Below, piece after piece: positions 54,793-64,000 of a stretch of 64,000 nucleotides of DNA. Position 1 is the stretch's first letter; each line of letters begins with the position of its first letter. The stretch covers positions 51,770,771 to 51,834,770 of the forward strand of contig NC_092875.1 of NCBI RefSeq assembly GCF_028372415.1. Direction: 5' to 3'. Both the position numbers and the translations under genes were made by a program. This DNA comes from Notamacropus eugenii (Eukaryota; Chordata; Mammalia; Diprotodontia; Macropodidae). Under the pieces are notes generated by a model. It was not told where the DNA came from. It was given only the letters and a program-made list of their open reading frames with translations, and ran no database searches.

Positions 54793-55091
54793 CTCTCCCT
54801 CTCTGTCTCTGTCTCTGTCTTTTTCTGTCTCTGTCTCTCTCTCTGTGTCTTTCTGTCTCTGTCTCTGTCTTTCTCTGTCCCTGTCTCTCTCTGTGTGTCT
54901 CTCTGTCTCTCTCTCTGCCTCTCTGTCTCTCTCTGTCTGTCTCTGTCTCTGTCTTTCTCTGTCTCTGTCTCTCTCTCTGTGTCTTTCTGTCTCTGTCTTT
55001 TTCTGTCTCTGTCTCTGTGTGTCTCTCTATCTCTCTCTCTGCCTCTCTGTCTCTCTCTGTCTGTCTGTCTCTGTTTGTCTGTCTGTCTCTG

Positions 55092-55137
<46 letters not shown>

Positions 55138-55142
55138 TCTCA
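54793..55142. repeat. Long (TCTCTG)n microsatellite
   Basis: About 350 bases of TCTC/TCTG units inside the L2 copy. It has no stop codons in three frames and so yields frames of up to 223 codons made of Ser, Leu, Cys, Val and Phe, an artefact of composition. Confidence 0.97.
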
Positions 55143-55811
55143 TTACCACTGATCTTTTTATTGCCAAATCCAGTGGCCTTTTCTCAGTCCTCAGTCATGT
55201 TGACCTCTCTAAAGCATGCGACACTGTTGACCAATTTCTCTTACCACTGTTTTCATAATGCAGCTCCATCATAGTTCACTTTCTATCTGTTGGACCAATC
55301 CTGCTCAGTGTCCATTGCAGAATCATTATCCATGGCCCACCTTTCCACCCCACTCCCCCATGGAAAGGTATACTCCAGAATGATATCCTGGACTCTCACC
55401 TCTTCTACCTTCCCTATCAATGACCCTAGCAGCACCCAAATCAACTATGATTTCTGTGCAAACGCCTTCTAAATCCACATTTTTCAACCTTCATCTCCCT
55501 CCTAAGCTCCAGGTTTGTATCTCCAAGTGCTCCATGGACATCCCCATCTGGGTGTCCCATAGGCATCTCAGATTCAACATGTCAAAAATGAAATTCATTA
55601 TCTTTCCTCTTAAATTCATCTTCCTTCCTAACTTCTATATTTCTGTTGAGAGTTGTCCTTAATTCTTTACTCTCCCTCATCCTCCACATCTAGTCAGTTT
55701 TCAAGTTTTATCAATTCTATACTCTCAGCGTTTTTCACATCTGTTCCTGTCTCTCCACTCATACCACAACCATCCTAGTCCAGGCACTCAATATCTCTCA
55801 CCTAGACTTTT

Positions 55812-55975
55812 GAAGAGCAGCTAGATGAAGCAGTAGATAGAGTGCTGCACCTGGAGTAAAGAAGAAACATTTATACATTCAAATCTGACTTCAGACACTT
55901 ACTACTTGTGTGACTCTGAGAAAGTCACTTAACCTTGTTCACCTCAGTTTCCTCATCTGTTGTGTTCTAATTGGT
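55812..55975 (+). repeat. tRNA-headed SINE, partial, nested in L2
   Basis: AGAGCAGCTAGATGAAGCAG, ATTCAAATCTGACTTCAGAC, TGTGTGACTCTGAGAAAGTC and CACCTCAGTTTCCTCATCTG, with a small insertion near 55862. Confidence 0.8.
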
Positions 55976-56589
55976 GTTTTTATACCTAATTTCTCCCTTC
56001 TTCAGTCTATCTTCTGTACAGCTGCCAAAGTGACATTCCTAAGCATAAATCTGACCACATCACTCCCTTGCTATACAAATGTCAGTGATTTCCTTTTGCC
56101 TCTAGGATAAAATACAAATTCCTTTGTTTGGCATTTCAAGCTCTTCACAATCTGGCTCTACCTCTACCTTTCCAGGTTCCTTACACATTATTCCCCCACT
56201 CTGTGTGCTAAGCCAGCCTATTTGCTGGTTCCCTACTTGACAATCCATCTCCCCCCTCCTTGCCTTTGTGTAACTTATCTTCCATCTCTGGAAGGTTCTC
56301 CTTTCTCACCTAGAATTCTTGGAATCACTAACTCCCTTGAAGACTCAGTTTAATACCTCTGCCTCACAAAACTTTTCCTGATTTGTTCTTCTATCCCCTC
56401 CTCCATCCCCAAAATCTTTGGTGTTTATTTATCTGTGAATATGATGTCTTCCCTAAGGAGAATATAAACTCCTTAAAGGCAGGGACTGTCTTACTTTTGT
56501 CCATATATTTCTAGTGCCTGGCACGGTCTTGACACAAAGTAAGTATTCAATAAATGTTGGTTGATTAAGTGATTAATTGATTGATCAGT

Positions 56590-56930
56590 TGAAGGACCTG
56601 GGACTATTTTGATTACAGAAGAGAAGGCTTATAGAGAAGGCATGCGGTTTTAAAATATTTTAAAAGCTCTCATGGGGAAGAGAGGTTAGACTTTTTCAGA
56701 GGGGAGAACCAGGATCTACAGGGTAAAGTCACAGGCAAGTAAATTTCAGTTCAGTCCCAAAAACTATAGATGTTTAACAACGGAATGAAGATTGCTTCAG
56801 TAGGTAGCGCGTCCCCTTTCACTGGAAGTATTCAAGCAGAAACTGATGATCATAGATACAGTAGAGGAGCTTCCTAACTGAGGACAGGGTGGGGTGAAGG
56901 AGTTTAAGGTCCCTTTCAACTCTAAGAACC
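56590..56930 (+). mobile_element. CR1/L3 LINE 3' end
   Basis: GAAGAGAGGTTAGACTTTTT near 56678, GGAGAACCAGGATCTACAGG, TCACTGGAAGTATTCAAGCA near 56819 and AAGGTCCCTTTCAACTCTAA near 56907. Confidence 0.8.
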
Positions 56931-57110
56931 TCCATCAATTTTGTTTTTGCTCACTGACCAGAACTGGGTATTGAGACAAGAGAAGAGGAAAGATTGGATT
57001 CTGGATGAATCTCCTCCTTCTTCTCTAGCCTCTCATCTTTCCCTTCAACTTTTCCCCTTCCCCACCCCAACTCCTCCATTTTTTCTTCTTTCTTTCTCTT
57101 CCATCCCCAG

Positions 57111-57235
57111 ACAGGGAAGTGGAGCAGAGTAAAGAGAACAGAGCTCCCCTCCGGAAGCCTGGCTCAGTCAGAATTCTATGTCCCCGGATTTCCACCTGGA
57201 GCCCTTGCGGTTCAGTACTGACATCATCAACTATG
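57111..57235 (+). other. Splice-flanked candidate exon, unidentified
   Basis: A long pyrimidine tract ending CCATCCCCAG is followed by 125 bases and a GTAGGG donor at 57236. An ATG at 57178 opens a frame reading SPDFHLEPLRFSTDIINY up to the donor, leaving one extra base (phase 1). I do not recognise the peptide. It could be the first coding exon of an unknown gene or a chance pairing. Confidence 0.25.
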
Positions 57236-57487
57236 GTAGGGTGTTGTTTTGTACCCACAAAAAATGTTTTTCTCATTAATTTTGGCATGTAAGGGAATCA
57301 ATCTATGATTGAGTAAGGCGTTGGGGCTACCACTGTCCTGAAGGGGGAGGGAATGAAGTGGATCCAATAGAACAATGAGGGAATAAGGAGTTTGAAGTCA
57401 GAGACTTTGGTCATCTGGATCCAAGGAGGGCCCTGTTGAAAGGCAGAAATGGAGACTAGGGGGCTGGAGATCAGAGAATGTGTCATA

Positions 57488-57588
57488 GACCTCTTTTGTT
57501 GCTTAGTCGTGTCAGTTATGTTCAACTCTGCATGACACCGCTTGAGCTTTTCTTGGCAAAGATACTGGAGTGATCTGCCATTTGCCAT
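57488..57588 (-). repeat. RTE-tailed SINE, tail half only
   Basis: GTTGCTTAGTCGTGTCAGTT, CTTGGCAAAGATACTGGAGT and TGATCTGCCATTTGCCAT. Confidence 0.75.
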
Positions 57589-57734
57589 AGACCTCAGGAA
57601 GGAAGAAAATACCCCAAACCTTTAGCATCTTCTACCTGACCTAACCCCCATTACAGAAAAGCCTACGTGAGGCTGTATTGAAAAGTTCCTCATCCCACCC
57701 CTTAGTGAAGAATCTACTTGAATTTCTCATAAAT

Positions 57735-58340
57735 AGAATACCACTTCAGGATTATAAGTCTCTCGTCTCTCCACTCCATCCTCCACACAGCTGCCTAAGA
57801 GATGTTTTTAAAGCATACCTCTCCCCTACTTAAGAAACCCTAGCAGCTCCTACTTAGTTCTAGGATCAAATATAAACTCCTCTGTATGGTACTTAAAACC
57901 CTTTTCAATCTGACTCCAACCTACCTTCTAAGCTTATACATTATTCCCCTGCCCACACTTTAGAGTCTAGTCAAGTTGGCCTCTTTACTGTTCTTCACGT
58001 ATGACCCTCCAGCTCCCATCGTCATGCCTTTTTACTGGTTGTCTTTATGTCAGGAATGCCCCATCTCTTCATCTCTACCTCTTAGAATCCCTCTGCTTCC
58101 TTCAAGAAGCAGCTAAGACACACTAAGCCTTTTGTGATCTCCCCATCTGCTAGTGTCCTTCCCACATGTAAATTTCCTCATATTCATTTTGAATATGCTT
58201 ATTTATGTACCCTTTGTCTCCCCAGTGGAATGTGAGCTCCATGAGGGCCGGGATCATTGTCATTTTTGTCTTTATATCCACAGAACCTAGGTGCCAACAT
58301 GCCTGGCAGCTAGTAGGTGCTCACTAAATGTTCGTTAATG
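57735..58340 (+). mobile_element. L2 LINE 3' region
   Basis: CATCCTCCACACAGCTGCCT near 57777, GATCAAATATAAACTCCTCT near 57864 and the tail GTGAGCTCCATGAGGGCCGG near 58232, TAGTAGGTGCTCACTAAATG. Confidence 0.88.
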
Positions 58341-58505
58341 GATTCATTTTTAAATTACAAGATTTATGGGTGGAAGGGAGCTTATTTATCCAACTCCTTT
58401 TTATAGATGAAGAAACTGAAGGTTAAGTGACTTGCTCAAAGACACAGAAGCAGTACATGGTAATGTTGAGATCTGAACTCAGGTCCTCAAACTCTTTCTA
58501 ACCTG
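58340..58505 (-). repeat. MIR-like SINE
   Basis: GGGTGGAAGGGAGCTTATTT, TTATAGATGAAGAAACTGAA and TGAGATCTGAACTCAGGTCC. Confidence 0.65.
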
Positions 58506-58769
58506 ATCTTTATAGCCCATTTTTGGCTGGGTCCACAGTGGACAGAGACTTGGGGAGAACACTGACCTTTGACACCATTAGTTCCCTAAGTCAATCTGAC
58601 TCCATTGGGGTTGGCCAAAGAGAACTTCATTCTAGATATCTCTACTCACATAGAAACTTAGTGATAGTCAAATTCTAAAAGACAGACACTTGGCGGAGAC
58701 ACCTTGGCTCAACAGTATGGTGGATCAAGGGACCTGACATCTGGAAGGAAGGTTCAAACAGTGAAGGTC

Positions 58770-59180
58770 TCAGGATAAAGGTTTCCAACCTGGGGCTTGT
58801 GCACCACCAGCAGATACAAGAAGATTGTCAAGGGGGAATGGGGAATATTTGGTAATTATATTATCCTCTTGAAATATTCTAAAAACAGTCATGTTAATGG
58901 CAAAGTGGGTGGATTAGAGGGAGAAACAGGAGAGTATTATAGTGCAACTGAAAAATTTGGAAGAAAGAGCTGAAGGAATATTTCCTACTGACCCAAATCG
59001 AAAGAATGAAATTTGGATGGGAAACCCCTTTCATGTAGAACTGGAAAACAATTAGCAACACCAACCCATTGGAAATTGACTAATGGGTAATCATTCCAAA
59101 TGGATTTCCAGTCAATGAAGCTACAAAATTTTTGATGTGCCCTTCGAAAAAACTGTCCTCTTTTTATTAAATATAGTCAC
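58770..59180 (+). mobile_element. hAT (Charlie-like) transposon relic
   Basis: Begins with a hAT-terminus-like GGTTTCCAACCTGGGGCTTG. From about 58980 one frame reads YFPTDPN...IWMGNPF, similar to the 'FP...WVRNPF' region of hAT-Charlie/ZBED-type transposases, with stops soon after. Only a piece of the transposase 3' part remains. Confidence 0.5.
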
Positions 59181-59194
59181 AAGGCTTTAATTCT

Positions 59195-59430
59195 GTGGGA
59201 GCACTAAACAGATCACTGGCCTTGGAGTCAGGAAGACCTGAGTTCAAATCAGGCCTTAGACAATTTCTAGTTGAGTGATCCTGGGCAAGTCACTTAACCT
59301 CTGCCTGATTCTGTTTCTTCATCTGTAAAATGAGGATAAAAATAGCCATTACCTCACAGGGTTGTAAGGAAGATCCAAACCCTGTAATGCACTTTCCCAA
59401 CCTACAAGTACTGGATAAATCTTAGTTTTT
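59195..59430 (+). repeat. MIR/THER-type SINE
   Basis: CACTGGCCTTGGAGTCAGGA, TGAGTTCAAATCAGGCCTTA, GATCCTGGGCAAGTCACTTA and TTCATCTGTAAAATGAGGAT. Confidence 0.88.
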
Positions 59431-59434
59431 TTCA

Positions 59435-59745
59435 TCAGCATCCTTAGCCCAGTTCCCAATAAAATTCAAAAAAATAAAAAAAAACCTAGGAGGTTAAACA
59501 TGACATGTGAGAATCTAAAAAATTATGCTGAGCATAAAATTATTGGTTGACTAATCCCCCCCAAAAAAACAGAATCAATAGCCTCATTAATTTGATCATT
59601 TCTAATAAACATTTAACATTATGATACTAAAAATGTTACATATATAATAATGGTTTTCTTTTTGAAAAAAAGTATCTATTTTTATTTCGTCTATGCATAT
59701 GAATGGAAAAACATTAGAATTTATTTCTTTTCATATTGAATAAGG
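59435..59745. other. Unassigned AT-rich stretch
   Basis: No gene or named repeat seen. Confidence 0.4.
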
Positions 59746-59754
59746 GTTATGGGA

Positions 59755-60055
59755 AGGTTAATGCACACTCCTCTCACCTCCACCTCTTAGACTCCCTAGT
59801 TTTCTTTGCAGTTCAGCACAAGGACCATAAGAAACCTTTTTTGATCCACTTACTGGAGCCCCCCCTGCCTCTGCCATCACTGGCCCACTCCAGTTTTCTA
59901 TCTGTTTTGCATCTATGCTGCATATCCCTCATATAGGTAGCAGTTATTCCACTGGACATAGTCTCCTTAAGAGCAGAAACAGTTTTGCTTTCAAGTTCAA
60001 AACAACATCTAGCACAATGCATTCATCTAGTAAACGCTTGTTGAGTGATTGGTTG
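59755..60055 (+). mobile_element. L2 LINE 3' end
   Basis: GTCTCCTTAAGAGCAGAAAC near 59960, ACATCTAGCACAATGCATTC near 60005 and GTAAACGCTTGTTGAGTGAT. Confidence 0.75.
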
Positions 60056-60064
60056 GCATTTCAT

Positions 60065-60300
60065 TTCCTATTGTTAATTCTAATCCTGCGTAATTGTCCT
60101 TGGTGCTCGAAGAAGACCAAAATGACATCATTATGTCAGAGTCGAGGTACAGTACGTCTAACTGGGGCTGATCAGACCAATACGAGCTCAGAATGCTCTA
60201 CTACAGGTCGGGCACAAATAGTCCATATGAACATTTGTAGTAAAGGTGTCTCTAAATTTGCACACCTAACCCTAATTCAAATTTTGACCCTAAGTCTTAC
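60065..60300 (+). repeat. Interspersed repeat of uncertain family
   Basis: GGTGCTCGAAGAAGACCAAA, TGACATCATTATGTCAGAGT and GCTGATCAGACCAATACGAG are words I associate with a marsupial SINE-like repeat, but I cannot name the family. Confidence 0.4.
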
Positions 60301-60478
60301 CTTTCTAGTGACCAAAGAGAAAGAGTCTATCAGCTGGGAGATCTTATCCAGTCTGGCTGGATAATTCTGAATAAATACCACATTTCTAGGCTGGAGCAAG
60401 GTGTGGTGCCCCCTTTGAGTGGGAAAGAAGGTTACACTGTCCAGACACAGCCTCAGAACTAACTCAAGGTGGCTGGGG

Positions 60479-61579
60479 ATGCTCAACCTTTGCCTGGAGG
60501 GTGGGGATCAGGCCATGGAATCAGAGGTAAGAATAGATATCTGAGAAGAGATTGGCAGAGTCCCTTCCACCATCATAGTAAGCTCAGCCCTAACCCTCTC
60601 CTCCTCTTGCCCTTTCTCCCCACCATAGCCTCTGGATTCTTCCTCTCTCTCTTCATCCCAGACCTCTTCTCTCTCATTTGTTCCCTCTTATGGTGCTTAC
60701 TTAAATTCAGCTTTCTCCTGAAGATACCACCTCTCTTGGCCCCTTCGAAGACTGGCTGCTCCTTCTCCTTACACAAGGGGCCAGGCAGAGAATTAGGCAG
60801 ACCTGGCATACTTTGTACTCTCCATTACCACTTTTAGACCTGAATGACCTCACAACAGAAACCTCTCTCCTCCATCCTACATGTTCTGTCCATCCTGTTC
60901 ATAGCCTTGTGACTGTCATGTATGATCTTCTATTTACTCTTCCTCCTCTTCAGTAAGGTCTATGTTTCATTCACAGTCTTCTTCTCCACCCTGGATTGCC
61001 AGTTCCTCAACTTGTCCAACTCCCATGATGTCTGTCTCCATTATAGCTCAACCCCACAAAAGAATAGTCAGACCTTAGACTTCCTCACACACATACTCTA
61101 TTGGATCTTCCTTCAGTACTAGAATCCCTAGTTATGATCCTGGACCCAGTTTGCTCTAACTCTGACTTTGACCCTCTCCCTAATAACTTCCCTGACCAAA
61201 ATCTGTCTCTCTTTTGTCCCATCAGGTTGTCCCAAGGAAAGTTGTCCAGTGGTTGGGCTTTGCCTCCTCCAGTGTGTCCTCTCCCACTCCCAGAGGTCCC
61301 AACGCTAGCCCGTACCCAAGTTCCTGGAGAACTCAGGAAAGGAATCAGCTCAGGGACCTATTCAGGGGGCCAGCCAGGGGCCAGGCAGGTCTCCCCATCA
61401 TTAGTAGTCAAGCTTTACAGGCAGTACTGCCTCCATGCCCTCTACTGCTAGACCCAGGCCTGGGGCTGCCCACATCACAGAAGGATAAGCAACATCCATT
61501 CCCATGTGGATCCCCCACCACCCAAGCCAGACACTTAGACCTACACAGAGCTCAACAGGAACTGGAAAGGGCAGGCTAA
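60479..61579 (+). CDS. Hypothetical two-exon gene, unsupported by homology
   Basis: An ATG at 60479 opens 16 codons (MLNLCLEGGDQAMESE) to a consensus donor (GAG|GTAAGA, intron from 60527). An acceptor with a good pyrimidine tract (GTCTCTCTTTTGTCCCATCAG) ends at 61225. From 61226 a frame in the matching phase 0 stays open for 117 codons to a TAA/TAG-type stop ending at 61579, starting VVPRKVVQWLGF. The product would be about 133 residues, Pro/Ser/Gln-rich, with no domain I know. A second frame over the same exon is also open (to 61451), so openness here is weak evidence. Confidence 0.22.
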
Positions 61580-61589
61580 TCATGAACCT

Positions 61590-62005
61590 CTGAAGTTCAG
61601 TTCCCCAACCTGTAGCTGTCCCCACTTACCTCTGTGCTTTGGGAGCCAGCTGCCTGGGGGACTGGGCAAGGCAGTCATCCAAAACCTCTCTGGGGCCTGA
61701 GAGAAGTCTGGCATCTGGCAGCTCTCACTCTTAATTAGTCTCCCTCCCTCTGGTTTCTCCCTTTTCCAATCCACTACTCCTACAGCCTCCAAATTAACTG
61801 TCCTAATGCACAGGTGTGACTATGTCTCTCTCTTGATCGCTGGATCTTTTGTGCAATCTGGTAAAACCTATGGGCCTCCTTTTCGGAATAGTTTTTAAAA
61901 GGAAAAAAAAAGTTCATAGTATTAAAAAAAGAAAGCAGTAGTAATATTGAAATAAAGATGTAATCTTTCTCCATCAAAGATCATAAAGATTCATTAAGAA
62001 CCCCT
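61590..62005. other. Unassigned stretch
   Basis: No gene or named repeat. There is an A-rich patch at 61895-61935. Confidence 0.4.
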
Positions 62006-62009
62006 AGAA

Positions 62010-62660
62010 TATAGTACAAAATACAAACATCTTAGTTTGGCATTTAAGGCTCCCTAAAATCTAGTTTCAGTCTGTCCTAGCCAAACTAGGCTGGTTACCA
62101 TTCTTTGATATCTACATTTGCCTCAAATGCCCCTCAATGTTTCCGTTTGTTAAAAATCTTTTTGTTATTGTTACTCAGTTGTTTTAATCATGTCCTTCTT
62201 CTCATGACCCCCACTGGGGTTTTCTTGGCAAAGACACTGAAGTGGTTTGCCCTTTCCTTCTCCAGCTCATTTTATAGATGAGAAAACTGAGGCAGATAGG
62301 GTTAAGTGACTTGCTCAGTCACACAGCTAACAAATTTCTAAGGCTGGATTTGAACTCACAAAGATGAATCTTCCTGATTCCAAGCCCAGTCCTCTATTAT
62401 CCCCTCAAAATCTGGCTCAAGCACCAACTCCTTCTGACAGTCTTCCCTGAATCTTCCCAATCAGTATTAAATTCTCTCTTGCCCTTACCCTTGCACTTTG
62501 GCTAGCTGTCTCTGATATACTTTTCCTGAGATATTGGGTATTACAAGCTCTCTGTGTTTGTGTCCCAGCCTTTGACTGTAGACAATAAACTCCATGAGGG
62601 CAAGAATGAAAATCTAACTACATCTGGCCTCTCCCCAGTACTTTCCACAAGTATACCCCA
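62010..62660 (+). mobile_element. L2 LINE 3' region split by a SINE
   Basis: ATAGTACAAAATACAAACAT near 62010, TTTGGCATTTAAGGCTCCCT, and after the SINE CTGGCTCAAGCACCAACTCC and the tail AGACAATAAACTCCATGAGG near 62580. Confidence 0.8.
62165..62400 (-). repeat. RTE-tailed tRNA SINE nested in L2
   Basis: TTGTTACTCAGTTGTTTTAA, TTTTCTTGGCAAAGACACTG, TTTTATAGATGAGAAAACTG and TGGATTTGAACTCACAAAGA. Confidence 0.88.
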
Positions 62661-63042
62661 TCCCCACTTTCACAAGTCACAAGCTGGGTGCTCAGTGAGA
62701 AAGGAACAGGCTCCCAGTCTCCCCCTCATTAGGCTTAGGCTCCCAGGCCCCACCTGAGGTGCAGAACAAAGGATCTTGGGACCTCAAGCTAGTACGCCTT
62801 GCAGTAACTATTTTGGGGGAGGGGGAGATGGTGGGGGAGATAATATAACCTTAGTTTATTTTGAGATGTTGGCTCTCGCCTCTGCTCATCTTGAGTCCCT
62901 AAGCTGGGCCTTCCTGTGGTCGAGGGAAGGCTTAGGGCAGGTCGACCAGCCCTCTGGTTATGAGCTGGAGGATTTGGGCAGGAAGGAGGAGGAAGAGGGG
63001 GCAGGGAGGCCACAGAGTGTGAACTGTCTCCTCCCCCTCTAG

Positions 63043-63167
63043 TCATCCCAACAGCTCTGTACCCCAAGGAAAGGGAGAGTGAAGAGTCAAGCCCCAAGAG
63101 AAACCCTTCTGAGACAATAGGAGGAGCTATCCTTGACTCCACTCCCTTCTCCAGCATAGATAGATGA
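63043..63167 (+). other. Candidate terminal exon, unidentified
   Basis: A strong acceptor (CTGTCTCCTCCCCCTCTAG, ending at 63042) is followed by a frame in phase 1 reading IPTALYPKERESEE near its start and ending SIDR-stop at 63165-63167. The phase matches the donor at 57235, so the two could be joined, but no homology supports this and other exons may lie between. Confidence 0.25.
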
Positions 63168-63214
63168 TTTATGCCCCCTTCCCACTCTGCCAAGGATGTC
63201 TATGACCCAGTCTT

Positions 63215-63365
63215 CAGATATCTTATGGCCCTTCCAATCTAGTCTAATTCTTTTCATTTTACAGATGGAGAAACTGAGACCCAGGGAGGAAATGACTTTG
63301 ATGAGGTCACTCTGGTGCCCAGGTCATTGAACTCCAAATCCAGCATTTTCTATCCCTCCATATTA
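63215..63365 (-). repeat. MIR-like SINE
   Basis: TTTTACAGATGGAGAAACTG, AATGACTTTGATGAGGTCAC and an inverted tRNA-like end. Confidence 0.65.
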
Positions 63366-63469
63366 CATGACCTCTTTGTTCCATTATAGAGTTCATTCCT
63401 CATTGTAAAAGTCTTTCCTCTGAAAGGAGGTTGAAGCTAAAAGTATAAAAGGCTTCAAACAAGGTTAAA

Positions 63470-63550
63470 ATTATAGTTCCTAGCTCCATCCTGTGACCTT
63501 GGGTAAGTTACTTCCCTTCTCTATAAAATGGAATAATAATATTTGCCCAG
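63470..63550 (+). repeat. MIR fragment
   Basis: TGTGACCTTGGGTAAGTTAC and TCTATAAAATGGAATAATAA. Confidence 0.6.
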
Positions 63551-63910
63551 GTTGATCCCATGGTCTACTGAGGTTTTTTGTTCCTACCTGCCCTAATGAC
63601 AGCAAGTTTAGATCCTCCCTCACCTTTCCCCTTCCTGCTGTGAGCCATTAAGCCATAAGATCAAGTCAGGATTCAGGTCCTGGCCTGGAGAAAGAACAAA
63701 GGACATTTATTGAAAGGGAAGTGTTTTCAGTGGAGAACTCTCTGGATCTACCCAGGATAACTAGGCAAAAAAACCCTGCCATGGAAAGAAAATGGAGCTA
63801 ATGAAATAAAGCACCTGATCTGGACTCTGGGCTTACCTAAATTGGACAAAGCTAGCTCCCTCTCCTGTAAACCCTTGACCTGTAGGCATTTGGCACCTAA
63901 AACAAAGATC

Positions 63911-64000
63911 ATCAGAGCTGGGAGGGCCCTTAGAACAGAGAATGTCAGAGCTGGGAAGGCCCTTAGAACACAGAATGTCAGAACTAGAAGGTCCTTAGAA
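63911..64000. repeat. 33-bp tandem repeat at the window edge
   Basis: Three units of the form TCAGAGCTGGGAGGGCCCTTAGAACAGAGAATG. The second differs at two bases and the third is partial and more diverged, cut by the window end. The unit resembles the 'gagctggaagggacc' end of the MIR-like SINE seen elsewhere, so it probably arose by local amplification of a SINE end. Confidence 0.8.

Larger units (their letters stand above)
54470..56580 (+). mobile_element. Long L2 LINE copy
   Basis: L2 ORF2 and 3' sequence: AAATTTCCAGATTACTTCCA near 54563, the CCAATCCAGTGG-type region near 55167 (AFDTVD-like ACACTGTTGACCAATTTCTC near 55221), CTCTAGGATAAAATACAAAT near 56100 and the tail GAATATAAACTCCTTAAAGG near 56459, GTGCCTGGCACGGTCTTGAC. 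It is interrupted by the (TCTCTG)n tract and by a SINE at 55812-55975. Confidence 0.85.

Noticed and set aside
54603-55274. A 223-codon + strand frame
   Set aside because: It is created by the (TCTCTG)n tract; composition is almost only Ser, Leu, Cys, Val and Phe, and two other frames over the tract are also open.
62789-63193. A 134-codon frame on the - strand
   Set aside because: Pro/Ser/Leu low-complexity shadow opposite purine-rich sequence; no homology recognised.

Overview
This window looks like marsupial genomic DNA. Most of it is interspersed repeats: tRNA-headed MIR/THER-type CORE-SINEs, tRNA-headed SINEs with an RTE (BovB-like) tail, marsupial-type L1 fragments, long L2 copies and several CR1/L3 copies. 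I cannot fix the species. No bacterial features, CRISPR array, free-standing tRNA gene or rRNA gene was seen.

Two host genes are clear. ACTL9 (testis actin-like 9) is an intact intronless reading frame on the + strand at 6.7-8.0 kb, with a polyadenylation signal 35 nt after its stop. NFILZ (NFIL3-like basic leucine zipper) has its coding exon on the - strand at 43.7-44.6 kb. From memory, ACTL9 and NFILZ are also neighbours on human 19p13.2, so this is conserved synteny and supports both calls. Their products probably act in unrelated processes: sperm head cytoskeleton and transcriptional control.

Layout. 0-2.8 kb: degraded L1. 3.7-5.0 kb: a CNIH1 processed pseudogene split by a SINE. 5.1-6.3 kb: SINEs and an internally deleted Tigger1-like transposon just upstream of ACTL9. 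8-24 kb: a mosaic of L1, L2, L3, SINEs and pyrimidine microsatellites, a solo-LTR-like stretch, and a palindromic hAT element. 24-25.7 kb: repeat-poor, with a CTCF-like motif. 25.7-38 kb: SINE clusters, L2 and a 3-kb L1. 38-45 kb: repeat-poor around NFILZ. 46-52 kb: a pair of direct long repeats, possibly LTRs of a very old retroelement, with an L1, a SINE and a hAT element nested between them. 52-60 kb: L3, L2, a long (TCTCTG)n tract and a hAT transposase relic. 57-63.2 kb: splice-flanked reading frames of unknown identity.

Repeat boundaries are estimates by eye, usually within 10-50 bases. Family names for SINEs and DNA transposons rest on recognised consensus words, not on a database search. 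I found no convincing novel biological system. The most unusual items are the CNIH1 pseudogene, the Tigger1-like copy in a marsupial, a small processed insertion with a perfect 18-bp target duplication, and the unassigned exon candidates at 57-63 kb.
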